Origin: Phoronis australis
Taxonomy: Eukaryota; Phoronida; Phoronidae
Reading direction: 5' to 3'
Length of the DNA: 64,000 nucleotides
Assembly (NCBI GenBank): GCA_002633005.1
Contig: NMRA01000013.1
Coordinates: 1,550,185-1,614,184 of the forward strand
Shown here one piece after another: positions 10,275 to 21,116 of this stretch (its first letter is position 1; every line of letters begins with the position of its first letter). Position numbers and translations under genes: made by a program. The notes beneath the pieces are model-generated. The model made no database searches. It was not told where the DNA came from and saw only the letters and a program-made list of their open reading frames with translations.

Positions 10275-12027
10275 CACACACTCACATGTATCTTTTTATA
10301 TGCTGAGAACTTGATTGTTTTCAAATTTATTCTTGGTTTATAAATCTCTCTGGTTTGCACAAACGACAAAAGATGATTCGGAACTGGTCAAGCGTAAAAA
10401 ATCCGACTCAGGTTGACGTCTGCACCCAGCGTCCACTCATCCAGAAGTGAGCGGAATTTTACTTTCGCGATACACGAAAGCAAACACTCGAAACTTCCTG
10501 TAGAGTCACATAACACAACTTCACAAGACCACCAAAGCAACAATCGGAAAGGGAAGTCCTCGAACACGTGGTCGATGGGTTAGAATTTGGTACCATGGAA
10601 GACAAAAATTAATTTGTGTCCCCCCTTCTTCCATATAATGGTTACCGGCTTCCTACGGGCATACGTTTACGCCATGCGGAAGAATGCCACTCTTCAAAGA
10701 TCTGCGCCATAACTCGAAATGTTCGTGATAGAATCTCAGAGGTTACAGGGACTATAAATTTGACACGCTTTTATGAGCGATTTCAATTAGTTGATTACCC
10801 ATTCGGGCAGTAGAGGCAGTAAACATGGTAATTACGCCTGGTCTGGCAATGGAACTTAACGCCATTAGGTAGTGTATAGACGTGACATCGCATGTTACTG
10901 GCGAAACAAAGGTTTGGGGTTTTCTCAGGAATTGCCACAGACCCGAAAATGAGCGAGGTTTTTTCGGGTCGGTCTATCACGACCTAAAAGCGATATGTGT
11001 CCGCGCGGCCTGAACTTTCGGAAGCTAAGGGAAACATACCATATACGTTTTCTACTTCCACTAGACAGGAGAGTTGAATTCGGGACGTGGTAATTGCTCA
11101 GTGCACAGTGTTGGTACCGCTCGCTTGGGAGTACAGCCTGATTGTTTCTACAGTAGTTGACGCGAAAATGAAATTCTCTGTTGTTTGAAGAGAAAGAGCG
11201 AGCGCGAGTGAAAACTGATTAACAACCTTCATGAGTTTTTATTAAGCCATGTAATTTCAGATAAATTTGTGTAAGTGGTATATACCAAGTGATTTATCTT
11301 TAGTAATGCATGTCTCTGCATATATGTCAAATATACAACACCGTGCCCATCTCTTCGTTTGACAGCTTTTTTAAAGCCACTCAAACTATTGGAAATTTCT
11401 GATACTAGGCCTCAGGGCTTATACACGGAAAATGTTTCTACAACCCCAAATGTAACATAGATCAGGCCTGTAAACGTTAGAATGTGCCAACGGCATCAAC
11501 ATGCGATGAGAATAAATGCACGGAGTTTACCGTATGGTTCAGATAAGCGTTTAAAAAGTTGATATTTTATCTTGGCGAAATTTGGAAGCAAAAATTTAGA
11601 GTTATATTTCGTCTCTCTTCCTTCTGGGTTTTCTTCGACTTCGATGAAACCAGCCGAATTGTGACGAAACTCCTTAACTTTTTGAAATACCTTCTGCCTA
11701 GTTTTAGCTTTACATTGTTCATTTCGAGAAACTATAAAACACAAGAATCTAGCTGTTAATTGTGGTTCCAAAAGTATGCCATGGTCCTTTCTTAAAATAT
11801 TCCCAATACAGCCTGGCCTACGTGTATACTAGTTGGGGGGAGGGGAGTAGCTCTCGGTCGCAATTTAATTAAACTGAACATGCAAACCCCCGCCACATTG
11901 AAACATGCAAGAAAGCACAGGAGAATATAGGATGGAAACTATTATTATTATTCAACGATGTACACGCTATTATCTGAAATGTCCTAAAACATGTTATGGG
12001 CCCATTTTGCAGAGAACGCCTTTAGAT
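10275..12027. other. intergenic, no gene seen
   Basis: No supported gene. The 90-110-codon frames near 11500 and 11905 lack family resemblance; the second one overlaps the antisense of gene B's last exon. Confidence 0.35.
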
Positions 12028-12954
12028 TTAAGGCCACGGCGCGGTGCCCTTTATTCCGCATTTGAATACGATTTCACTGGCGTAGTGGCTTTGTTTCTCG
12101 GACGTGTCACATACGTCTTGACAGAACTGTTCGTCGTTGCAGTCCGGTGGAGGTTGCCCGGTTTTCATACATCCGACAAGAGCCGAAGAGGCATTCTGAA
12201 AATAACGACGTGACTAATGAAAATATCGTATACTTAGTCATTATGTAGGCTCGCTGCTGTGATCGCACTTTTTCGTTGAAAATGAAGGCGTGATCATACT
12301 CGTTTAATACGATACAAAAAAATGTTGGCCAGGAGGGCCGGGTGTGTCCGTCTGAATCCGCGCCAGTAATTGCAGTTTAGTAACAATTAAATAGTGACGC
12401 AGGAATTACCAAAACTAAATTCGAATATTTGGAGGTGTAGTGCTGAAATTTTCAACGTTGTGTTTTAACATTTAAACACTGAGAATGTTGACACGTTGTT
12501 TGCATCATATGTATGATAACACACAAACCTGGTAGCTCCCGTAAACCATGTCGCACCAACGGATGCAGTTGCGGTCCTTGTCACATCCCAGTGGTCTCTC
12601 TCCGTCGGCGCATATGTCCCATTCCTTGGGTCTTTGGTGTAAGTAGAACATGTTCAGCTGATCATACACATGGGTGCACCAATCGTTACACGCGTTGGTC
12701 TCTTTGGAGCAATCGATACTGGACTTCATTCCAAACGCACAGGCTACCGGCTGCCGCAGTGAGTAGAGGAACAAGTCGTGTAAAAATGGACAGAAGACCA
12801 TACAATAGAAATCGCGATCGCCATTTTCGTCCACGCAAACGTCTTCATATAAAACATCAATCTCGTGCTGACGTTTGACTCTCTTATGCGCGTTGAAGCC
12901 ATCGCTAGAAACGAGAAGCATCAGCGCGACTGCCACGTACACTAAGCGATCCAT
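12028..12954 (-). CDS. Secreted 16-cysteine protein B (2 coding exons, 197 aa)
   Basis: Unnamed family, paralogue of A and C. The coding exons are 12529-12954 (142 codons) and 12028-12195 (55 codons plus TAA), joined in phase 0 (CAG|gtttgt ... ttttcag|AAT). An acceptor (ttgttttag) lies about 20 bp before the ATG, so the 5' UTR is also split. The signal peptide covers residues ~1-19. A dibasic KRVKR follows and looks like a furin-type propeptide cleavage site. The mature protein has 16 cysteines: a short C-x(n)-C-x3-C start with FCPF, then modules C-x2-G-x6-C-x6-C-x3-C, C-x2-G-x5-C-x5-C-x3-C (ending RWC) and, in the last exon, C-x3-G-x5-C-x5-C-x3-C, plus one late cysteine. An N-glycosylation sequon (NAS) begins the last exon. 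It is head-to-head with gene C, 1.5 kb apart. Confidence 0.85.
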
Positions 12955-14483
12955 TCCTCTCTGGGGGACGTCCTAAAACAAAAAAGCGCTCGCGCATTAT
13001 TGTTAAACTTTTAACACCGAGGTCTCGCTATGTCATCGAAGTCGCCCAAGGTGTTTGTATATAATTTCTATTGATACATATCAAAATGCAGAAAGTCAAG
13101 CTTCATATGTGAATATTGCTGATAGGTATTTACATGCTTTACTTGATACGCCATGCCTTAAATTGCGTTTTACTTCACATATCATGCCATAAATTAGCAC
13201 ATGTCATCAATATCGCTTTAATTAACTTCTTTTCTACTAAAAATTGAGAAACAAACATTAGTTTTTGATTAAGCCGACAAACTTTGGAACTATCACTAGG
13301 GAATTTTCTTCATAGCTTCTTACCGGTACACTGACTACATCATATCTCACCTTTGAGATTTCTCAGTTCGCTGTTCTTGGAGCTAACTTCATGTCAAGTG
13401 AGTATTCCACGATGTTCGATTTCCAACGCCCTTACGATGTAATTATTGCATGTCTTTGAACCCGCATTCAGGCAAGGGCAGGTTTAGCGAGTCGATTGCC
13501 GTCCTAGTTTGAGTCGCTGGTGATTATTATCGGCATCTGCTTTGCCTTTAGGATTTTCATAAGCGATATTGTCGGCTATTAAAAATCGCGTCGTGTACTC
13601 TTGCCTTATGCTATCTTTTTTTAAAAATTCAACAGTTATTTTAATAGAACCTCTAATTTGAAATAGATTTCCCTGGTATGGGCTCTATCAGGGAACGAAC
13701 CCGAAGTTGTCACTGATACGATCTGACGAAACACCTATCGTTTCAGTGCAGTTGCATTTGGAGGGCCAAACTTTCAGGAAAAAATATCAGTATGTCAGCT
13801 GAAAGTGTGGGAATACTTTATCTAAAATACCAAGAATTAGTGATGTTTCTGTTGTTTTTCCACAAACGTCAATGGAAAAATTGCAACAAGGTACATATAA
13901 AAGTCAACAAAACTTGTTCGATATAACTTCACACGCTTTAGCGGCCATTTTTATTTTCTTATACGAACAAATAGTATCACGCAGTTACAAAAATTATTTC
14001 TTACACCCTAGAATTTCAGTGTGGGGGCAAGAACGGCAGACGACCGCTATGTGACAATAATACCCGCAGGAGTGGAGTAATTGAGCTATTGATAATTGAT
14101 ATAGTCGAGAAACGGTAGTTCAGTGGTGACTAAAGTCACGTAAGGTTTTGGCCGGATTCTAATAAAATATGAAGCCTTGACTTTGTCAAGAAAGGTATCA
14201 AGGTAGGTAATGCCACTCTGTATTCTTTTATGTATTACTGTTGTGACTGGGGTTTTAAGTTTCTAAATAAGTAAGCATATTTCGTACAACGACCATGCGT
14301 AGTATTAGAAAACAACGATGTCTCAAAATATTTAGGGTGAATTCTCCGGGGCGACGAGCCACTGTATGGGTTTGTTTATATTCGACCCCAGTTTTACTGT
14401 ATGATTTGTTCATGATTTCTATTTATTGTTCCGCTGATCTATAGAGGTAGTACTGATATTCTAAAGTAATTATTTACTTTCAG
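12955..14483. other. divergent intergenic region between genes B and C
   Basis: This 1.5 kb must contain the 5' UTR exons and promoters of B (leftwards) and C (rightwards). I cannot place the start sites. The 60-codon frame at 13872-14054 is not supported as a gene. Confidence 0.4.
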
Positions 14484-15811
14484 ATGTTATTTCGACTGTC
14501 CGTATTGATCGGCGTGTTATGCACACTGACGTTAGCATACGTCGATAAGCACGTCGACTTTCTGAAATTGTGCAACGGGGACACTTACTGTGTCAAATTT
14601 TGCCCCTACATGCGCTCAATCTATCTGTCCGCTCTACCCGTCGTGGCGCCCTGTGCCCTTGGGGTCTCCCATATCGTGCGCTGCGACGAGGAAAGGCACG
14701 TGTGCTCCCACTGGTGTGCTCACCTGCACGCGCAGATGCACGAGACACTGGGCAAACCGGCGGAATGGGAGCCGTGTGCTAGTGGCGAGCTACCCGATGG
14801 CTGCGACCAGGATCCAAACTGTGTCAAGTGGTGTGACTACGTTAAATACGCTTACCAGGTAAAAGTTACATCTTTGTATAATACTTTGCATGCACATACT
14901 TGTACTTAAATTGGGACACTTCCAACTAATTACTTATGAACGTGACAATTCTGAGTCACAATTTATTAAAAATTCCCAAACCTAGTAAGCCGGGCCATAG
15001 AAAATGAAAGATCAACAAAGATTGAAAGAGTTTAATTTTGTAAGAGGTGGCCATAAAACAGTCCATTCTAGTGAAATTCTTTTTCTTTTTGTTAAAATTT
15101 GAGGTGCCTTATGCATGGCTAAATAATAGTTTGTTACTTGTACATTAGGTAGAGAATTAAACAAGTTTACTATTAAACAAATACTAAGTCCAAGTTTCAT
15201 GATTTCGACTCTCCGGCTGTGCTGGCTGCACAATCAGCGGCATTGACCCCGGGAGTTTTTATTAGTGTTCCAACATTTGAAGGCGACGAGATCGAGTTGG
15301 AACATTTGTTTCGAAGTGGTGACACAGAGACTAACATAATACATAAATTGATTTAAGGAGGGGGTCCCCACCCCCACGGACACCACGAAAAAAGCTCGCC
15401 GTCGGTATTAAACAATTTCTATGATGCTTTCTCTTTCAGAAACTGTGGTTAGGCCCCCATACGACATCCTAAATCCGCCAGTGCTGTATCCTTAACAGCG
15501 TACACAAATCCATCGCCTATGTTTCTGCTATGAAGAGGATTTCCATTGGTTTTATTTAATTGATGTAGGTGCTCGGCCCCTATAAAGATAGGCGATCGAT
15601 GTTTCGTGCCTTTTTCACTGAGACCCCTTGTACATGTTTATTGTAGAACACGACTGCTCAAGTCCGGAATTGTTTGAAGACTGGCGTTGCTCTTCCAAAC
15701 TGTAACGATCAAGAACTTTGTCAAGACATCTGTTCTACCAGCAAAGAAGGCATGCTCAGCCCCAAAGTTCCTCTCTTGATAACGAACTGTTTGGCTTTAG
15801 GTCATCCGTGA
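14484..15811 (+). CDS. Secreted 16-cysteine protein C (2 coding exons, 179 aa)
   Basis: Third member of the same unnamed family. The coding exons are 14484-14858 (125 codons) and 15647-15811 (54 codons plus TGA), with a phase-0 intron (CAG|gtaaaa ... ttgtag|AAC). The ATG directly follows the acceptor ttactttcag, as in gene A. The signal peptide is residues ~1-18 (hydrophobic LSVLIGVLCTLTLA). The 16 mature cysteines are arranged 11 + 5 across the exons exactly as in A and B, with FCPY, HWC and KWC landmarks. The last exon begins with the sequon NTT. A poly(A) signal lies at 15929. This member is the shortest and has almost no linker after the signal peptide. The last exon is repeated at 18244. 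Confidence 0.85.
15342..15484. mobile_element. degraded G-rich transposon remnant
   Basis: About 140 bp with a left side resembling CATA..GGATTTAAGGAGGGGG and a right side CCTAAATCCGCCAGTG, both decayed versions of the ends at 9331-10269. The copy at ~17938-18081 came with the larger duplication. Confidence 0.45.
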
Positions 15812-15928
15812 ATGTGACAGAAATTTGCTTTAAAAATGAATAAGATTACCGTAAAATCTCAACGTTAATTTTGTACTCAATGCGCGCAACCAGGGGGAGT
15901 GGACAAAAATTAAGGTCCGCCTCAGAGA

Positions 15929-15934
15929 AATAAA
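15929..15934 (+). promoter_or_regulatory. poly(A) signal of gene C
   Basis: AATAAA 118 bp after the gene C stop codon. The same hexamer is kept in the duplicate downstream of 18408. Confidence 0.45.
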
Positions 15935-17168
15935 AACTACGAAAAAATGCAGAAAACGAGACAAAAGTCCGTTAAAAGGCAGGAACAACCAAATTTCGGC
16001 GAACGCACAATTCATGGCTCTGGACGTAGTACCCCGTTAAGAAATCTCAGTAAAAGGTCCACGCTCTCAAAAATTCGAGCCCTCATTTTTAAAGCTGCCG
16101 GGTGCGCGCCTGTCAAGTGACATTTTTGACATTTCCATGACGAATATGTATTAAGATCAACTCTTTTATATGTTAAAGGTTTGTACCATAGCTGCCACCA
16201 GACAGCAATTGTGGGCATTCCGAAAATATTAAAAGCTTTTAAAAATGAAAAAAGGTTACTTTGTTAATTACTTTTAGTTGCTGAAGTTGGTGAAATTTTA
16301 TAATACGAATCTTCGTTTTGTTTAAACCCATGCACTTAAAACAGTACGGTAATGTTTTATTGGGATATCTGCATGCGTGAGGTTTGGCCAAAAAGAACAA
16401 GAAGGAAAATCAGTCTGAAGGTCGTCAGTCAGAAATGCACGGTCAATGAAATGATTTCAGCTATTTTCAGATAAATCACTGTCTTGTGTATCATACGCAA
16501 ACACTAAAACTATGTGCAAAACAACTTTATTCTATGATAATTAAACAGTGTCAATCTCATCACTTAGATACTTTAAAGTAAAGTAGATCCTGTGTAGTAA
16601 TACCTTGACTTACATTATTACAACTGGTCAGTGTGAAGTGCAACTATATGAAACAATTTTAGCATGAACTTGTGCCTGAGAGACCAGTGATTATGCACAA
16701 AGACATTGGCATAGCCACTGGGAGAAGGGCACAATGGGTCCATGGCCTCCTTGTTCGGTACAAAAGACCATCTCAAGGTTTAAACTCATTCTAATTTTGC
16801 ATTTGCCTGCTCATTGCAAAGTGCACCCGAGTTGAATCAAACCTCCATCTCCCCCAGGTAACCAACAAATTCGCATTTAGTGCCCCCCTGCTGAATACTT
16901 CCGGCTATGCCAGGGCATACAAAATACACTACACAATGCAGCAGCTTCCCATACTCCGGATGCGTTTTGTCAAATTGTTCAAAGACGTGGAATTCGCATT
17001 TTACAAAACTACTTCACAAGTGGTAGTACTGAGCAGCAGCCCTTGGCCAAAACTCAGTCATAACATTTTTATTGCCATTGTTTGTTGCCACAAGGAAGTC
17101 AAACCTTGAAAAAATAAAATGTGAGCACTTTAGCAGTTCTAGTGGGACATAATTGAAGAGTTATGGTA

Positions 17169-17172
17169 TATA

Positions 17173-17209
<37 letters not shown>
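17169..17209. repeat. (TG)n microsatellite at gap edge
   Basis: TATATGTATG followed by uninterrupted TG dinucleotides up to the first N. The assembly breaks here. Confidence 0.95.
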
Positions 17210-17697
17210 NNNNNNNNNNNNNNNNNNNNNNNNNNNNNNNNNNNNNNNNNNNNNNNNNNNNNNNNNNNNNNNNNNNNNNNNNNNNNNNNNNNNNNNNNNN
17301 NNNNNNNNNNNNNNNNNNNNNNNNNNNNNNNNNNNNNNNNNNNNNNNNNNNNNNNNNNNNNNNNNNNNNNNNNNNNNNNNNNNNNNNNNNNNNNNNNNNN
17401 NNNNNNNNNNNNNNNNNNNNNNNNNNNNNNNNNNNNNNNNNNNNNNNNNNNNNNNNNNNNNNNNNNNNNNNNNNNNNNNNNNNNNNNNNNNNNNNNNNNN
17501 NNNNNNNNNNNNNNNNNNNNNNNNNNNNNNNNNNNNNNNNNNNNNNNNNNNNNNNNNNNNNNNNNNNNNNNNNNNNNNNNNNNNNNNNNNNNNNNNNNNN
17601 NNNNNNNNNNNNNNNNNNNNNNNNNNNNNNNNNNNNNNNNNNNNNNNNNNNNNNNNNNNNNNNNNNNNNNNNNNNNNNNNNNNNNNNNNNNNNNNNN
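17210..17697. other. assembly gap (488 N)
   Basis: A run of N between the TG repeat that ends duplication copy 1 and the start of copy 2. The true length and content are unknown. Confidence 0.99.
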
Positions 17698-19714
17698 AGG
17701 TGCCTTATGCATGGCTAAATAATAGTTTGTTACTTGTACATTAGGTAGAGAATTAAACAAGTTTACTATTAAACAGATACTAAGCCCAAGTTTCATGATT
17801 TCGACTCTCCGGCTGTGCTGGCTGCACAATCAGCGGCATTGACCCCGGGAGTTTTTATAAGTGTTCCAACATTTGAAGGCGATGAGATCGAGTTGGAACG
17901 TTTTTTTTGGAAGTGGTGACACAGAGACTAACATAATACATAAATTGATTTAAGGAGGGGGTCCCCACCCCCACGGACACCACGAAAAAAGCTCGCCGTC
18001 GGTATTAAACAATTTCTAAGATGCTTTCTCTTACAGAAACTGTGGTTAGGCCCCCATACGACATCCTAAATCCGCCAGTGCTGTATCCTTAACAGCGTGC
18101 GCAAATCCATCGCCTATGTTTCTGCTATAAAGAGGATTTCCATTGGTTTTATTTAATCGATGTAGGTGCTTGGCCCCTATAAAGATAGGCGATCGATGTT
18201 TCGTGTCCTTTTCACTGAGACCCCTTGTACATGTTTATTGTAGAACACGACTGCTCAAGTCCGGAGTTGTTTGAAGACTGGCGTTGCTCTTCCAAACTGT
18301 AACGATCAAGAACTTTGTCAAGACATCTGTTCTACCAGCAAAGAAGGCATGCTCAGCCCCAAAGTTCCTCTCTTAATAACGAACTGTTTGGCTTTAGGTC
18401 ATCCGTGAATGTGACAGAAATTTGCTTTAAAAATGAATAAGATTATCGTAAAATCTCAACGTTAATTTTGTACTCAATGCGGCGATCGAGCATGCGCGCA
18501 ACCAGGGGGAGTGGACAAAAGTTAAGGTCCGCCTCAGAGAAATAAAAACAACGAAAAAATGCAGAAAACGAGACAAAAGTCCATTAAAAAGGCAGGAACA
18601 ACCAAATTTCGGCGAACGCACAATTAATGGCTCTGGACGTAGTACCCCGTAAGGAAATCTCAGTAAAAGGTCCACGCTCTCCATGATGAATATGTATTAA
18701 GAGCAACTCTTTTATATGTTAAAGGTTTGTACCATAGCTGTCACCAGACAGCAATTGTGGGCATTCCGAAAATATTAGAAGCTTTTAAAAATGAAAAAGG
18801 TTACTTTGTTAATTACTTTTGCCGAAATTGGTGAAATTTTATAATACGAATCTTCGTTTTGTTTAAACCCATGCACTTAAAACAGTACAGTAATGTTTTA
18901 TTGGGATATCTTCATGCGTGAGGTTTGGCCAAAAAGAACAAGAAGGAAAATCAATCTGAAGGCCGTCAGTCAGAAATGCACGGTCAATGAAATGATTTCA
19001 GCTATTTTCAGATAAATCACTGTCTTGTGTATCATACGCGCAAACACTAAAACTATGTGCAAAACAACTTTATTCTATGATAATTAAACAGTGTTAATCT
19101 CATCACTTAGATATTTTAAAGTAAAGTAGATCCTGTGTAGTAATACCTTGTCTTTACATTATTACAACTGGTCAGTGTGAAGTGCAACTATGAAACAATT
19201 TTAGCATGAACTTGTGCCTGAGAGACCAGTGATTATGCACAAAGACATTGGCATAGCCACTGGGAGAAGGGTACAATGGGTCCATGGCCTCCTTTTTCGG
19301 TACAAAAGGCCATCTCAAGGTTTAAACTCATTCTAATTTTGCATTTGCCCGCTCATTTCAAAGTGCACTCGAGTTGAATCAAACCTCCATCTCCCCCAGG
19401 TAACCAACAAATTCGCATTTAGTGGCCCCCTGCTGAATACTTCTGGCTATGCCAGGGCATACAAAATACACTACACAATGCAGTAGCTTCCCAGTAGTCC
19501 CGATGCGTTTGATGCAAATTGTTCAAAGACGTGGAATTCGCATTTTACAAAACTACTTCACAAGTGGTAGTACTCAGCAGCAGCCCTTCGCCAAAACTCA
19601 GTCATAACATTTTTATTGTTTGTTGCCACAAGGAAGTCAAACCTTGAAAAAATAAAATGTGAGCACTTTAGCAGTTCTAGCGCAAAGAGAGTTGAAGAGT
19701 TATGGTATATATAT
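17698..19714. repeat. direct duplication, copy 2
   Basis: Second copy of 15102-17173, in the same orientation, offset by about 2.6 kb at its left side. Its left limit is hidden in the N gap. It could be a genuine tandem duplication or the second haplotype of a heterozygous individual wrongly placed in series. Confidence 0.9.
18244..18408 (+). pseudogene. extra copy of the last exon of gene C
   Basis: It is identical in structure to 15647-15811: an intact acceptor (ttgtag), 54 codons with all 5 cysteines and the TGA stop. In the part read, one codon differs (Asn to Ser, before the first Cys), and a CTC-TTG to CTC-TTA change is silent. No first coding exon is visible for it. The 488-N gap, if sized correctly, is too small for a collinear copy of the 375-bp exon plus its intron flank. 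It may be an orphan exon, an alternative last exon of gene C, or a haplotype artefact. Confidence 0.7.
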
Positions 19715-21116
19715 ATATTTTGCTTACATTCAAGTAAATCATTAACATTTGAATTGAGTTCATTTTCAAAATGATTCCCATCAAACAAAATATTCCCCTT
19801 TCAGGTTACCTCAGGCCATGTAATGAGCACTTCCACCAATTTACAGTCAAAGACACTTATAAAAAAAAGATTTAATTGTGTTTGGTTTAACGCCATCTTG
19901 ATTTTTTATTTTTTATTTAAAAATTCAAAATTCGTCCTATTTCACAGCACCCTGTATTTCGTTGACAGATTTGTACAAGAACTGTTGTCATCAAGAAGCC
20001 TGCTTGAAATCTGATATCCAGACTCTATTTGTGTGGAGCCCAGTAATTACTGCATTAGCGATGATTTTACGGCAATAAAACACTGGCTGAAATAAATTTG
20101 GGTATAATGGACTAAAAGTGGTGATTTTTCAAACTACCTGAATTCATCCTAAAAAGTTATGTTAGGGTCCTTTCTACATAAAAATATGGATAAAAATTAG
20201 ATGTGTTAGGTTTCGTATCTCTGACGTCCCTTGATGAAAGGTTTTTGTAACTCTTTGAACCTATAAATCGTGATGCCGGACAAAAAGCCATGGGAACGCT
20301 TAGTGATGGACCAGACAGATATCTGGATTTAGAAACTGCTGTTGTCTGGAGTTGTAAATAAACAGGAGATTCTTGTAATGGCTTTGAACATTATGAATGG
20401 GCAGTATAGTAGTAACGCAATAAAATGCTCAAATTCTCAGGCAGAGCCAGTAAACAGGCACGATCTCTACAAGCCAATTTAGGTCGAGTCGTAGGTTTCA
20501 ACGACGCTGACAAAGTTTGATCAGTTATCGAGCATACACAGTTAAAACTAAGCTGATGACCTGGTCAACTCAGTGATGACCTGGTCAACTCAGGTGCTCA
20601 AATGAAGGACCACACGAGACCTAGACAAGCCTCCGTCTGCCGGAGGTGGGATGACCTATAATCACCATCAAACTAAGTAGGTTATTTTCAAAAGATTAAC
20701 ATTAGATAAATTAAATACCACAGGCAGTTCTCTCTAATTTTACTTGTGTTACAAGAATATTATTAAATGAGTAATTAACAAGATACAGATACCCACGAAT
20801 ACAATAAACAGTCTTTGCAAATGAGAAGCAGGTCGTCTAAGTTGGGGCAAGACTTTGACAGAACTATCCCAGTTTTTGCTGTAGCACAATGATGCCCTTG
20901 TAATGCTTCTCTTAAGCTGTGGTGCTAATGTCCCTAATGAAAATTTCACTCAGAAAAGTACCGGACACACGGTAGGTCACCCGAGTTTGTTTAGTTCGCA
21001 GTCTGCCAGAAGAAAAGATTCAGTGTAAAAATCGTCTATTGCAAATCCCGATGACAGTACTGCACCATGAAAGGAAGGCAATCGGGAATGTTCCAACGTC
21101 ACCAAGTACACAATAA
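19715..21116. other. intergenic, no gene seen
   Basis: No supported gene. A 19-bp segment (GATGACCTGGTCAACTCAG) is directly repeated at ~20558-20595. The 3' UTR of the LRRC51-like gene should begin at 21116 and run leftwards, but I see no AATAAA near it. Confidence 0.35.

Larger units (their letters stand above)
15102..17173. repeat. direct duplication, copy 1
   Basis: This ~2.07 kb matches 17698-19714 almost base for base, with a few percent mismatches and some indels (about 70 bp near 16065-16132 present only here). It contains the last exon of gene C, its 3' flank and a degraded G-rich element at ~15342-15484. It ends in a TG microsatellite. Confidence 0.9.

Noticed and set aside
12513-12878. 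Plus-strand frame of 121 codons
   Set aside because: Antisense shadow of gene B's first coding exon.
13670-13720. Possible tRNA on the minus strand (GGGTTCGTTCCC)
   Set aside because: The B box has a mismatch at a key position and no cloverleaf can be drawn upstream.
17153-17829. Long frames spanning the N gap (180-222 codons)
   Set aside because: They consist of N codons with TG-repeat (CVCV or HTHT) ends. They are artefacts.
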